29,711 nucleotides of DNA from a virus: positions 1 through 29,711 of the IMG/VR virus record IMGVR_UViG_3300023184_000395; one strand, 5' to 3'. The notes under the pieces were generated by a model. That model made no database searches. It was given only the letters and a program-made list of their open reading frames with translations, and was not told the DNA's origin. A program made the translations under genes and the position numbers. Positions 19,605 to 28,720 of this stretch are shown piece after piece. Every line of letters starts with the position of its first letter. Position 1 is the stretch's first letter.

Positions 19605-20330
19605 ATGGCGTTTCTACACGGTAAATCTGCTCAGATTCTGCACAACGAATTTGATTTGTCGGGTTACTTTAACGAGATTTCGACTAAGCGTGATGTAGAA
19701 ACTGCAGAGACAACCGCTTTTGGTTCATCTGCAAAATCGTACATTGTTGGCTTAAAGGACGGCACGATCAGTTTGAGCGGCATGTTCGATGGTTCAGCGA
19801 ATGCTATTGATGCCGAAATGACAGACGTTCTTGGTGACAATACTGGTGGTGTTATTACGATTTCTTTGACTGGTGTTACGACTATTGGAACACGAGTAAC
19901 AACTGCCACAGGCAAAATGACTTCGTACGAAGTAAGTTCTCCTGTTGGCGATGTCGTTTCGGCTAATGCCGAATTTCAAGCGGATGCCGGTATTACAGAA
20001 GCAATTTCTCTGCATGCTTTGAGTGCAGATACAGCAACTACGAGCAATGCGTCCGTCGATAACGCTGTTAGTTCTGCCAATGGTGGTGCAGCCAATTTGC
20101 ATGTAACTGCAAACACCATGAATGCCGGCGACGTGTTTAAGGTTCAGCACTCTGCTGATAACTCGACATGGGCTGATCTCGTAACTTTTACGACAGTTCC
20201 AACTGTCACAAAAACTGCTGAAAGAAAAACTGTAGCGGCTGGCACAACTGTCAATCGTTATTTGCGTTCTACGTTGACAGCGTCGGGCACAGGCAGTATC
20301 ACATACCACATAAACTTCGCAAGAAACTAG
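19605..20330 (+). CDS. Major tail tube protein with extra C-terminal domain
   Basis: A 241-residue protein. The N-terminal ~130 residues (M-A-F-L-H-G-K-S-A, V-E-T-A-E-T-T-A-F-G, S-Y-I-V-G-L-K-D-G-T-I-S, T-S-Y-E-V-S-S-P-V-G-D-V-V) are a tail tube domain and are closely paralogous to the next gene. Residues about 135-241 form an additional beta-sandwich ending R-Y-L-R-S-T-L and I-N-F-A-R-N, likely exposed on the tail surface. Tube subunits form the hexameric tail tube. The gene follows 19602 by 2 bases. Confidence 0.78.
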   Translation: MAFLHGKSAQILHNEFDLSGYFNEISTKRDVETAETTAFGSSAKSYIVGLKDGTISLSGMFDGSANAIDAEMTDVLGDNTGGVITISLTGVTTIGTRVTTATGKMTSYEVSSPVGDVVSANAEFQADAGITEAISLHALSADTATTSNASVDNAVSSANGGAANLHVTANTMNAGDVFKVQHSADNSTWADLVTFTTVPTVTKTAERKTVAAGTTVNRYLRSTLTASGTGSITYHINFARN

Positions 20331-20339
20331 GAGAAAATA

Positions 20340-20750
20340 ATGGCATTCGTACACGGTAAATCAGCAGTATTCAAGTTAGACGACTCAGGTGCTGTGTTGC
20401 GCGATATTTCCGCATACACTAACGAAGTTTCGTTTCCACGTAGTATCGAGACAGCAGAAACAACTGTTTTCGGTAACGCAGCAAAAACCTACATTGTAGG
20501 TTTGTCAGACGCAACGATTAGTGTTAGCGGTCTTTGGGACTCAACCTTCGACGGCTATATTGCACCAGCAGTGGGTCAATCGACGACATTGAATTTTAAC
20601 TACGGTCCAAGCGGTAGCACGACAGGCATGGTCAAATTGACCGGACTTTGCATGATCACTTCATATGAGGTGTCTGCACCAGTGGGCGACGTTGTTACTT
20701 ATTCGCTCGACCTGCAAGTAACTGGTGCCATCACACGCACAACTTGGTAG
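20340..20750 (+). CDS. Second tail tube-like protein, paralogue of 19605
   Basis: A 136-residue protein that shares M-A-F-x-H-G-K-S-A, I-E-T-A-E-T-T-V-F-G, Y-I-V-G-L-S-D-A-T-I-S and S-Y-E-V-S-A-P-V-G-D-V-V with the gene before it, but lacks the C-terminal extension. An AGGAG site lies just upstream. The two products probably co-assemble, one forming the tube with decorated subunits and the other plain ones, or one acting as a minor variant. Which is major cannot be told from sequence. Confidence 0.75.
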   Translation: MAFVHGKSAVFKLDDSGAVLRDISAYTNEVSFPRSIETAETTVFGNAAKTYIVGLSDATISVSGLWDSTFDGYIAPAVGQSTTLNFNYGPSGSTTGMVKLTGLCMITSYEVSAPVGDVVTYSLDLQVTGAITRTTW

Positions 20751-20788
20751 TAGAGTCAAGTTCCCAAACTAAAACAAGGAGAAATACC

Positions 20789-21139
20789 GTGTCCCTACGT
20801 GACCGCATTATTGCAGCAAACGACTCAGCCGAAGAAATCGTTGAAATCCCTGAATGGGCTTGCAGCGTGAAAGTCAGAAGCATGTCGGGAGCGGCTCGTG
20901 CAGTACTTGTCCAAGATGCGTCAGATAACAACGGCAAAATGAACTTTGGTCGTGTGTTGCCTGAAATCATTATTGGATGTGTATTCGATCCAACTACCGG
21001 TGAGCAAGTTTTCGAAGCCAAAGATACAGAAGTCTTGATGTCAAAATCAGGTGCTGTCCTTGACAGAATTGTTGCCATTGCTATGCGTCTCTCCGGATTC
21101 GCAGAAGGTGCGGTCGACGCAGCGGGAAAAGATTCTTAG
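20789..21139 (+). CDS. Tail assembly chaperone, short form (gpG-like)
   Basis: A 116-residue protein starting at GTG 20789, with AAGGAG eight bases upstream. Residues 5-40 are helical then S-V-K-V-R-S-M-S-G-A-A-R-A, typical of tail assembly chaperones placed between tube and tape measure genes. It ends with G-K-D-S and TAG at 21137. The slippery heptamer GGGAAAA at 21124-21130 in the 0-frame phase G-GGA-AAA allows a -1 shift to make a longer product, as in lambda G/GT. The chaperone coats the tape measure and recruits tube subunits. Confidence 0.82.
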   Translation: MSLRDRIIAANDSAEEIVEIPEWACSVKVRSMSGAARAVLVQDASDNNGKMNFGRVLPEIIIGCVFDPTTGEQVFEAKDTEVLMSKSGAVLDRIVAIAMRLSGFAEGAVDAAGKDS

Positions 21140-21173
21140 CCAACCATGAAAGACGATTTCTTTTTGAGTTGGC
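21124..21173 (+). promoter_or_regulatory. Programmed -1 frameshift signal
   Basis: GGGAAAA (21124-21130) is a slippery site of the lambda type. Eight bases later GCCAAC (21139-21144) can pair with GTTGGC (21168-21173), a 6-bp stem with a 23-base loop, at the usual distance for a stimulatory structure. The -1 frame is open from 21130 to the TAG at 21322. Confidence 0.75.
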
Positions 21174-21324
21174 GTGGCATTTAGGGCGAACTGTCGAAGA
21201 ACTTTTATGCGGTTCGCCCGGACATTTACCAATTTCGTCCTCCGAGATTGTTGAGTGGAAAGCACTAATCAAATTGAGGAACTGGGAAGAAGAACAGAAC
21301 TCAAAGAAAAATCGTAGGAGATAG
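21130..21324 (+). CDS. Tail assembly chaperone C-terminal extension (-1 frame, gpGT-like)
   Basis: This 64-residue extension is read only after the -1 shift; the fusion is join(20789..21130, 21130..21324), 178 residues. It begins R-F-L-A-N-H-E, continues F-E-L-A-W-H-L-G-R-T-V-E-E-L-L, then I-S-S-S-E-I-V-E-W-K-A-L, and ends with a charged Glu/Lys/Arg tail. Helix E-L-A-x-x-L-G-x-T-V-x-E-L followed by S-S-x-E-x-x-E-W is characteristic of GT-type extensions. There is no good independent start in this frame. It ends two bases before the tape measure start. Confidence 0.82.
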   Translation, partial: RFLANHERRFLFELAWHLGRTVEELLCGSPGHLPISSSEIVEWKALIKLRNWEEEQNSKKNRRR

Positions 21325-21326
21325 CG

Positions 21327-24300
21327 GTGGCAGACTTAGAAGTAAAGGCGATATTTAGCGCTGTCACCGCTGGCGCTATCGCTAATCTTAAATCGTTAGA
21401 AACTGCTGCTAAAGGTGTAGATTCAAGTCTGCAAAATGCTGGTGGTGGTTCAGGTGGTTTAAGTAAGTTCCTCGGTGGATTTGGTCGACTTGCAACGATT
21501 GGTGTTGGTGCCTTAGGCGCAATGGGTGCTGCCGCCGGCATGATGGGTATTAAAACTGCTGCAGCAAACGAACAAGCGTTAATTTCGTTCGAAACGTTGT
21601 TGGGTTCGGCTGGTAAAGCCAAAAAAATGTTTGATGATTTGAATAAGTTTGCTGCGTCAACTCCGTTTGAGTTCCCACAGTTGCGTGACGCGGCGTCGAA
21701 ACTTTTAACTACTGGTGTTGCTGCAGATCGAGTAATTCCGATCATGACTGCGTTGGGCGACGCTACATCAGCGATGGGTACTGGTGCTGAAGGTATCGGT
21801 CGAGCAGTTTATGCGTTACAACAGATGAACACGGCTGGCAAAGTTACCGGTCAGGACATGATGCAATTAGCGTCGTCCGGTGTTCCTATTTGGGATGCCC
21901 TTGCAGCATCGATCGGTAAATCTGTTCCTGAAGTACGAAAATTGGCTTCTGACGGTGCTCTTGTTGCTAACGATGTTATGACTGCTATTGAAACTTATGC
22001 CGGTCCAGCGATGACTCGCGTTAAGGGAATGATGGCTGTTCAATCTCAATCGATGATGGGTTTGATGTCCACATTAAAAGACACGATCTCGATTGAACTT
22101 GGCAAAATGATGCAACCGGCTGCAGAAGGCTTGAAAAAAATGTTGCCGGAATTGATCAAAATGGTCGGAACTACGTTGACAGCGATTGGTCCAACGATTA
22201 ACACGTTGGTGTTGAACATATTTACGTTGTTCCAACAATTGCTGCCGTTGATGACTCCTGTGATGATTGCGGTTGGTAATTTGATTGCTGTAGGAATGTC
22301 GATCGCTCAAGGTGCTATTGAAGCAGTTATGCCTTATGTTCCGCAAATTGCGACGTTTATGAAATCGTTGGGTGATGTTGTTACGAATTTGGTTCCGATT
22401 TTTCAGAGACTTGCTGCGATATTTTTGGCTGCTGTGATTCCTGCGATTTCCTTAACTGTTGAAATTGCTGCGAAGTTGTCGGGTTTCCTCGCTGAGCATA
22501 AAGGTCTGATGGATGCTTTAGTTCCTGTGATCGCTTTGATTGCTGGTGGATTCATTGCCTACAAAGCAGCGATGGGTGCGATTGATCTTGGAAAGTTCAT
22601 TGTCCAAACTGGCACGAAAATTGCGACCATGTGGGGTGAAGTAACTGCCTTAGGTGCCTTGATCGTTGAGCAAGGTTTGTTGAATACGGTTACTGCTATG
22701 TTTCCGGGAACAATGATTGTTCTTGCTATTGCTGCTGTTATTGCTGCAGCGATTTTGTTGTGGAAAAATTGGGATACTGTTGTTAACGCGTTGAAAAAAG
22801 CATGGAACTGGTTAGTAGATATCGTCCAAAAAGGTATCAACTTGATTCTGCGTTATTACGAATGGTGGATTAACAGGGTAATTGATGGTGTAAACCTGAT
22901 CATTAAAGCATGGAATAAGTTGCCGTTCCATAAAGATGTTCCAACTCTCGACCATGTGAATTATCAAATAGATTTGAGTGCTGCGAAACTTAAGACAGTT
23001 GCTGCGAATGCTGGTGCAGCAAGTTTGGCTTTTGGTGCAAGTGCTGATTCTGCTCAACGAATGGCAGATAAAACTGCTATTGCAGCCCATGCACAACAGG
23101 TGGCGATTGCTGCTATGTATAAGGCTGCTGGCGTTACCGGTGGTTTTGGCGCAACAGCACCGTCAACTGGTAATACGGATACGAACCCGAAACCGCCCGG
23201 AACTGGTGGTGGAACGAACAAAGTTCTTGATGCTGCACAAAAACGGATTGATGCTTTAACTACGTCGATCGGAAAAGTTAAAGATGCGACTCTAAGTTTC
23301 CAAGGGGTAATGCAGGATTCGTTTGATTCTGCATTAGGTCGCACGTTTGTGTTCAATGCTGGAAAAGCCCGAGAAGAAATTAGTGCTTTAAGTTCGTCTA
23401 TTGCTGGTGCGAAAACAGTTACACCGAAACTCGTCGAGCAATACAAAGATTTGACGAAGGCTATTGGCGATCAGTTCGCAACTGCTATTGGCAATGCCAC
23501 GAAATTGTTGGATAATGCAAAAACTGCTTTTGCTGATTTTTCTAAAACTGTAAGTGATGCAGTAACAAAAACGATGAGTTTTAGCGATTCGTTTAGTAAA
23601 GGTGAATCTGCTACCAAAGCGTTTGTTGATTCTCAAAAAGCAAGTAGTGATGCGTTGATCAATTCGACTGCAAGTATTGACAAGGTCACGCTTGCTGAAA
23701 AAAATCTGCTAAAAGTTCGTGACCAAGTTTTGGCTAAGTCAACTGAAAGTATTGATCAAGTAGCGTTAGCAGAAAAAAATCTTGTGAAAACACGTGCAAA
23801 AGCACGAGTAACAGACGATGAAATAGCCGCCGCAGAAAAAGATGTTGCTGATGCAAAAACGAATGTTGCTACTGTATCTCTTGCTGGTGCAGAAGATATT
23901 GCAAACGCAGAAAAAGAAATTGCTGACGCAAAACTCGATTCTGCTAAGGCTGCGAAAGACTTAAAAACTGCTCAGGACGAAGAAGCAAAAGCATCGATTG
24001 AAAGTCAAAAAACGTTTGTTGATCGTCTTAAGGAACAAGCGTTGGCTGGCAAAACGTTTGCTGATGATATTAAAAAACTGATTGCGATGGGCTTGGGTCA
24101 GAGCGCCTTGCAACAAGTTCTTGCTGCTGGCACGACTGCTGGTACGAAAATCGCTGATGAGTTGATCCTTGGTGGTGTTACTGCGATAAACGAAACGAAT
24201 GATCTTTTAACTTCTGTCGAGGCTGCTGCTGCTGAGGTCGCTTTAATCGGTGCTACGAAATGGTATCAAGCCGGTATCGATCAAGCGACAGCACAGGTGC

Positions 24301-24962
24301 AAGGTTTGGTTGATCAGATGCGGGCGTTGACTCCGTCGATTATGGCGATCATGGATGACCTTGCTGACAAGATGGAACGTGAAGTAAAAATCAAATTGAA
24401 GGTTGAAGGAACGAAAGTTGATTGGGGTGACTTTAATCTCGACGACTTGATTAACGGTATGGATACCGCTATTGGTGATGCTACGAAAACTGCAACGACC
24501 GTAACCACAGGAAGCAAAGGACCGACTGGTTTGGGAACTGGGACTACGTTGTCCGGTGGAGTAATAAATGGTGATGTTTTAGCGAATATTGATTGGGATC
24601 AACTAAGTAAAGATTTGTTGAATATCCCGGGTATAGCAACTGGTGCAGATTCCTTAGATGACTTTATGGCTAGAGCGTCGACTTGGACCGAAAGTATGTT
24701 TGCAGGTTGGGAAGGTGCATTGATGATGGCGAACGGTGGTGTAGTTAATTCGCCTACGTTGGCAATGGTTGGTGAAGCCGGTCCTGAGGCTGTTATACCT
24801 TTGGATCGTTTCGGTCAGATGCAAGGTGGTGGTGACACGGTCATCAACTTGAATATTGAAGCCGGCTTTGGTGCTGGTGGTAAAGATATTGGTGACGCGA
24901 TCGTAAATGAACTTATTCGATATCAGCGTCGTAACGGCAAAATACCTGTAAAGACTCTCTAA
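21327..24962 (+). CDS. Tape measure protein
   Basis: A 1211-residue protein, the longest in the window. The N-terminal domain (about 70-260, G-L-M-S-T-L-K-D-T-I near its end) is the usual tape measure start, followed by several hydrophobic segments (about 45-75, 300-345, 360-415, 455-480) typical of the membrane-penetrating part. Residues about 780-900 are a charged coiled coil containing two near-repeats (S-I-D-x-V-x-L-A-E-K-N-L). The C-terminus holds G-E-A-G-P-E-A-V-I-P-L, a common tape measure motif. By the usual 1.5 A per residue, the tail would be about 180 nm (inference). GTG start has GGAG upstream. Confidence 0.92.
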   Translation: MADLEVKAIFSAVTAGAIANLKSLETAAKGVDSSLQNAGGGSGGLSKFLGGFGRLATIGVGALGAMGAAAGMMGIKTAAANEQALISFETLLGSAGKAKKMFDDLNKFAASTPFEFPQLRDAASKLLTTGVAADRVIPIMTALGDATSAMGTGAEGIGRAVYALQQMNTAGKVTGQDMMQLASSGVPIWDALAASIGKSVPEVRKLASDGALVANDVMTAIETYAGPAMTRVKGMMAVQSQSMMGLMSTLKDTISIELGKMMQPAAEGLKKMLPELIKMVGTTLTAIGPTINTLVLNIFTLFQQLLPLMTPVMIAVGNLIAVGMSIAQGAIEAVMPYVPQIATFMKSLGDVVTNLVPIFQRLAAIFLAAVIPAISLTVEIAAKLSGFLAEHKGLMDALVPVIALIAGGFIAYKAAMGAIDLGKFIVQTGTKIATMWGEVTALGALIVEQGLLNTVTAMFPGTMIVLAIAAVIAAAILLWKNWDTVVNALKKAWNWLVDIVQKGINLILRYYEWWINRVIDGVNLIIKAWNKLPFHKDVPTLDHVNYQIDLSAAKLKTVAANAGAASLAFGASADSAQRMADKTAIAAHAQQVAIAAMYKAAGVTGGFGATAPSTGNTDTNPKPPGTGGGTNKVLDAAQKRIDALTTSIGKVKDATLSFQGVMQDSFDSALGRTFVFNAGKAREEISALSSSIAGAKTVTPKLVEQYKDLTKAIGDQFATAIGNATKLLDNAKTAFADFSKTVSDAVTKTMSFSDSFSKGESATKAFVDSQKASSDALINSTASIDKVTLAEKNLLKVRDQVLAKSTESIDQVALAEKNLVKTRAKARVTDDEIAAAEKDVADAKTNVATVSLAGAEDIANAEKEIADAKLDSAKAAKDLKTAQDEEAKASIESQKTFVDRLKEQALAGKTFADDIKKLIAMGLGQSALQQVLAAGTTAGTKIADELILGGVTAINETNDLLTSVEAAAAEVALIGATKWYQAGIDQATAQVQGLVDQMRALTPSIMAIMDDLADKMEREVKIKLKVEGTKVDWGDFNLDDLINGMDTAIGDATKTATTVTTGSKGPTGLGTGTTLSGGVINGDVLANIDWDQLSKDLLNIPGIATGADSLDDFMARASTWTESMFAGWEGALMMANGGVVNSPTLAMVGEAGPEAVIPLDRFGQMQGGGDTVINLNIEAGFGAGGKDIGDAIVNELIRYQRRNGKIPVKTL

Positions 24963-27922
24963 TGGCTGAGGTAATGCCTTGGGGTGGTGAATACTCCCTA
25001 ATTGCTGAACTTGGTTTGCCTGTTAACTATTTTACGTTGGACAGTCCGACGTTAGGTGTGCTTGATGGTAATTGTTATTTGAATGGTCGTGCGCACGATG
25101 ATTTAACTGACCGATTGTTAGAAGTGTCTCTTAGTCGCGGGCGACATGATCAGTTTCAGGATTTTCAAGCCGGAACGATGAATGTGCTTTTATCTAATAA
25201 TGATCGTGAACTTGATCCTGTTAACCAGTCGAGTCGTTATTGGGATCCGGTAACTGGAACGTCAGGTGTTACTGTTCGTCGACGTGTTATTTTGTATTAT
25301 GAAAATACGCCTATTTTTACTGGTCGAATTACAGATGTTGATATTCAGTATCAGCCAACTACTACAATTACGCGTTCAACCGTTTCGTTAGATATTTCTG
25401 ATGATTTTTTGACGTTAGCGAATATTCAGTTGAATGCGTTTACACCGTCAAATGAACTTTCCGGTTCACGTGTGAATACGATTTTGGCTCGTACAGAAGT
25501 TGCATATCCGGGAACGACTAGTATTGCGGCTGGCACGATTACTTGTTTGAATGATCCGATAGATGCAGGTACACGTGTTTTGGATGCACTTCAGCAAGTA
25601 GTTGCGACTGAGCGTGGATATATGTTTATGACTGGTGCTGGTTCGTTGTTGTATACGAATCGTATTACTGGTTCGCCTACTTCGTGGAAACTATTTGCGG
25701 ATGATGCAACTGGAACGAAATATAATTCGTTGTCGATTATTTACGGACAAGAAAACCTTTTTAATCGAGTTATTGCTAAACCGATTGGTTCGACGAATCC
25801 GGGATTAGCGAACAATACGCCAAGTCAAACTACGTTTGGTATTTCGTCGTTATCGTTATCGGATCTGCTTTGCTCTGATGCTGATGCGCAGATTATGGCT
25901 GATTATTTGTTAAGTTTGTACGGAACGCCTTCATATCGTTTCGATAGTATGACTGTGCAGTTTGCTGGTGATTCTATTAGTGCAGTCGATCAGCAAGAAA
26001 TCATGGATCTCGATTTAGGTGACACGGTTCGTATTTACAAAACTTTTAGTGTTGGTTCACCATCGCAGATATATCAGAATGTAACGATTGAGCATATCGA
26101 TCAAACGATTACACCTTTATCGCATCAAATTACGTACAAGTTTTCGCCTGCATCGTTTACGACGTTTACGCGTACTGCGAACGGTACTGCAGGAACTGCA
26201 GGTATTGGTGTTGGTGTTGCTTACGGTTTGCATATTGCACCAAGAACCGCTACCGGTGCTGGTGGTGCTACAGCGGGTTCGGTTTCTGTTGGTTTGCATA
26301 TTTCACCAAGAACTGGCACAGGTTCGGGCGTAGGTTCGTCGATTATTGTGACACTTCATATTTCGCCTCGTACGGCGACAGGTTCCGGATCGGCTACGAC
26401 TGCTGACGTTGCTATTGGCGTTCATATTGCGCCTCGTGCTGGCACCGGTTCGGGAACGGGTACTGGTACAGCCGTAAGAATTGTTGTTGCCATTAGAACT
26501 GCTACAGGCTCAGGTGTTGGTGCTGGAACTGCTATTGGTTTGCATACTTCGCCTCGTGGTGCGGTTGGTGCAGGTGGTGCAACTACTAGTGACACGGCGG
26601 TTGGTTTTGTAACGCGTGTACGTACGGCAACTGGCTCAGGCATCGGTTCCGGTACGGCTGTTGGATCACAGAAAATAATTAAAACGGCTACAGGTTCCGG
26701 TACTGGCGGTTCTAGTGCTACAGGTATTAGAATTGCTTACCTAATTTTGGATTCTGCTGTTGACGGTATTTTGAATACCAATGTGTTGGCTTCGTTTACG
26801 ACGATGCCTCGTACGGCTACAGGTGCTGGTGCTGCGACTTCGGGTGATACTGCTGTCGGTTTGCGTACTGTAATTCGAACTGGAACGAACGCAGGAACAA
26901 GTTCTAGTGCGACGGTTGCCACAAAGGTTGCTTGGTTGGTTTTGGATTCTGCAACTATTGGAATTATTGGTACGAATACTTTGGCGTCTTATGGTGTTTA
27001 TCCTCGTACGGCTACCGGCTCGGGTTTGGGTACGGATGTTGCAGTCAAACTTAATAACACTTCGCGTACGGCTATCGGATCAGGTACAGGAACCGGAACT
27101 GCGATCAAAGTTATTTATACTGCACCAAGTTCAGTCGACTATCTCGTTGTAGCAGGTGGCGGTGGTGCATCAGGTGGTGCAGGTGGCGGTGGCGGCGCTG
27201 GCGGTATGAAACAAGCATCAAGTTTTGCTGTTTCAGGTACTTTGACGGTAACAGTCGGTGGCGGCGGAACTGGTGGTGGTTCGTATCCTGCCGGCGGTTA
27301 TTCGGCAAGTGGTGCAGGTAATAATTCTGTTTTCAGTTCCATTACGTCTACTGGTGGTGGTAGTAGCGGTGGTCAAAACGATGTTGCTACAAGTGGCGGT
27401 TCGGGCGGAGGTGGCGGTGGTGGAACTAATCAACCTTCTCAACAAACTGCTGGTACTGGGACGAGTGGTCAAGGTAATAACGGTGCAGCAGGTATTTGGA
27501 ATAACCGTGGCGGTGGTGGTGGTGGTGCTGGTGCTGCTGGTTCAGGTCTTACGGGTGGTGCAGGTGCGGCAGGCACAATAACTGGCACAACTTATGCAGG
27601 TGGTGGTGGTGCTGGCGGTTACACAACTTGGGGTTACGGTGGCTCAGGCGGTGGCGGTACTGGTACCGCTTACAGTGACCCACCTACAAGCGGTGGAACT
27701 AATTTAGGTGGTGGCGGTGGTGGAGGCGGTGAATCAAACCCGGGCTCTACTTTTGCTACTGCTGGTGGTGGTGCTGGTGGTTCAGGAATTGTAATTATTA
27801 GATATTCGAATTCATACAAGGACTTGACGAGTATTAGTGCCGGACTTACATATACAAAAACTACGCCTTCGGGTTACATAGTTTATACGTTTACGGCTGG
27901 AACAGGAACGATAACGATCTAA
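24962..27922 (+). CDS. Tail hub protein with repeat and glycine-rich adhesin domains
   Basis: A 986-residue protein following the tape measure with a 1-base overlap. Residues 1 to about 400 look like a tail hub/distal-tail protein: Y-F-T-L-D-S-P-T-L-G-V-L-D-G, R-G-R-H-D-Q-F, V-L-L-S-N-N-D-R-E-L-D-P and a Y-Y-E-N-T-P-I-F-T-G-R segment. About 404-719 is a run of about 13 short repeats (R-T-A-T-G-S-G-x-G type). About 725-950 is a glycine-rich adhesin domain, and the end is a beta tail (Y-T-K-T-T-P-S-G-Y-I-V-Y-T-F). Probably the receptor-binding tip, fused to the hub. Confidence 0.78.
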   Translation: MAEVMPWGGEYSLIAELGLPVNYFTLDSPTLGVLDGNCYLNGRAHDDLTDRLLEVSLSRGRHDQFQDFQAGTMNVLLSNNDRELDPVNQSSRYWDPVTGTSGVTVRRRVILYYENTPIFTGRITDVDIQYQPTTTITRSTVSLDISDDFLTLANIQLNAFTPSNELSGSRVNTILARTEVAYPGTTSIAAGTITCLNDPIDAGTRVLDALQQVVATERGYMFMTGAGSLLYTNRITGSPTSWKLFADDATGTKYNSLSIIYGQENLFNRVIAKPIGSTNPGLANNTPSQTTFGISSLSLSDLLCSDADAQIMADYLLSLYGTPSYRFDSMTVQFAGDSISAVDQQEIMDLDLGDTVRIYKTFSVGSPSQIYQNVTIEHIDQTITPLSHQITYKFSPASFTTFTRTANGTAGTAGIGVGVAYGLHIAPRTATGAGGATAGSVSVGLHISPRTGTGSGVGSSIIVTLHISPRTATGSGSATTADVAIGVHIAPRAGTGSGTGTGTAVRIVVAIRTATGSGVGAGTAIGLHTSPRGAVGAGGATTSDTAVGFVTRVRTATGSGIGSGTAVGSQKIIKTATGSGTGGSSATGIRIAYLILDSAVDGILNTNVLASFTTMPRTATGAGAATSGDTAVGLRTVIRTGTNAGTSSSATVATKVAWLVLDSATIGIIGTNTLASYGVYPRTATGSGLGTDVAVKLNNTSRTAIGSGTGTGTAIKVIYTAPSSVDYLVVAGGGGASGGAGGGGGAGGMKQASSFAVSGTLTVTVGGGGTGGGSYPAGGYSASGAGNNSVFSSITSTGGGSSGGQNDVATSGGSGGGGGGGTNQPSQQTAGTGTSGQGNNGAAGIWNNRGGGGGGAGAAGSGLTGGAGAAGTITGTTYAGGGGAGGYTTWGYGGSGGGGTGTAYSDPPTSGGTNLGGGGGGGGESNPGSTFATAGGGAGGSGIVIIRYSNSYKDLTSISAGLTYTKTTPSGYIVYTFTAGTGTITI
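26171..27118 (+). repeat. About 13 in-frame degenerate repeats in the tail hub
   Basis: The repeated unit is about 20-22 residues, with consensus R-T-A-T-G-S-G-x-G followed by G-T-A-V-G-L-H-I-S-P. Two units are lengthened by an insert with L-D-S-A ... G-I ... N-x-L-A-S, which resembles the L-D-S-P-T-L-G-V-L segment near residue 26 of the same protein. DNA copies diverge, so the array is old or under selection, not a recent expansion. Confidence 0.75.
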
Positions 27923-28269
27923 TGGCACATTACGCATTTCTTAATGAAAACTTTATTGTGACAGAAGTAATAACTGGTCGCAACGAAAATGAAGTTGTAG
28001 ATGGCATTTCTGATTGGGAGGAATACTATGGCAATTTTCGTGAACAGTATTGTGTGCGAACATCATACAACCATCGAATTCGAAAACAATATGCCGGTAT
28101 TGGCTTTAAGTACGATGCGATAGCAGACGTTTTTGTTGCGCCTCAACCGTTTCCATCGTGGTCGTTAGATATAAACCATGATTGGCAGCCACCTATTCCA
28201 CGTCCAACAGACGACAAAATGTATGTTTGGAATGAAACCGATTTATCGTGGGACGAAATATCCATATAG
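27922..28269 (+). CDS. Phage-conserved small tail-module protein
   Basis: A 115-residue protein with M-A-H-Y-A-F-L-N-E-N at the start, V-R-T-S-Y-N-H-R-I-R-K-Q-Y-A-G-I-G-F-K-Y-D in the middle and D-D-K-M-Y-V-W-N-E-T near the end. Proteins with this set (N-x-I-R-K-x-Y-A-G-I-G, F-P-S-W) are widespread among environmental and aquatic phages, near tail fibre genes; the function is not known. ATG overlaps the preceding TAA. Confidence 0.75.
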   Translation: MAHYAFLNENFIVTEVITGRNENEVVDGISDWEEYYGNFREQYCVRTSYNHRIRKQYAGIGFKYDAIADVFVAPQPFPSWSLDINHDWQPPIPRPTDDKMYVWNETDLSWDEISI

Positions 28270-28343
28270 ATAGACGAAAACGATTTAACTAATCGCCGGT
28301 TTATGTTTTTCACACGACTATAAGCATTTAGAATAGGAGCACT

Positions 28344-28718
28344 ATGCCGATCAGACCAACGTTTACAGCCGGGGATACGCTGACAGCAGCGAATATGACG
28401 ACTGTTGCTGCAAGTATTATCACCGTTAACGCCCAAACAGGAACTTCATACACGCTGGTAGTTGGCGATGTTGGTCGATTGGTGACTTGTAGTAATGCTG
28501 CTTCGATTACGGTTACTATTCCGGCATCAACTTTTGCTATCGGTGATCAAATTAACATCATGCAGTTAGGAGCAGGTCAAGTAACTTTTAGTCCTGCTGC
28601 GACTGTGACCATGAAGAGTTCGGGTACGAAAACAAAAACGTTTGGTCAATATGCGGTAGCCACCCTTATTTGTATTGCCACTAACGACTGGGTGTTGGTC
28701 GGCAACATAGCGAGTTAG
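28344..28718 (+). CDS. Beta-rich tail-associated protein
   Basis: A 124-residue protein with P-T-F-T-A-G-D-T-L-T-A-A-N-M at the N-terminus, a familiar tail-fibre attachment style, then alternating strands (Y-T-L-V-V-G-D-V-G-R-L-V-T, G-D-Q-I-N-I-M-Q-L-G-A-G-Q-V-T-F) ending W-V-L-V-G-N-I. AGGAG lies upstream of ATG 28344. The 74 bases before it hold a 5-bp hairpin (28281-28295) and no certain promoter. Probably a fibre component. Confidence 0.65.
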   Translation: MPIRPTFTAGDTLTAANMTTVAASIITVNAQTGTSYTLVVGDVGRLVTCSNAASITVTIPASTFAIGDQINIMQLGAGQVTFSPAATVTMKSSGTKTKTFGQYAVATLICIATNDWVLVGNIAS

Positions 28719-28720
28719 TT

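Noticed and set aside
20744-20788. Longer N-terminus of the tail chaperone
   Set aside because: The extension overlaps the tube gene stop and covers the AAGGAG ribosome site that serves GTG 20789.
26171-27780. CRISPR array or tandem DNA repeat
   Set aside because: Repeats are in frame, degenerate at DNA level, with no constant repeat or unique spacers; they are protein repeats and glycine codon runs.
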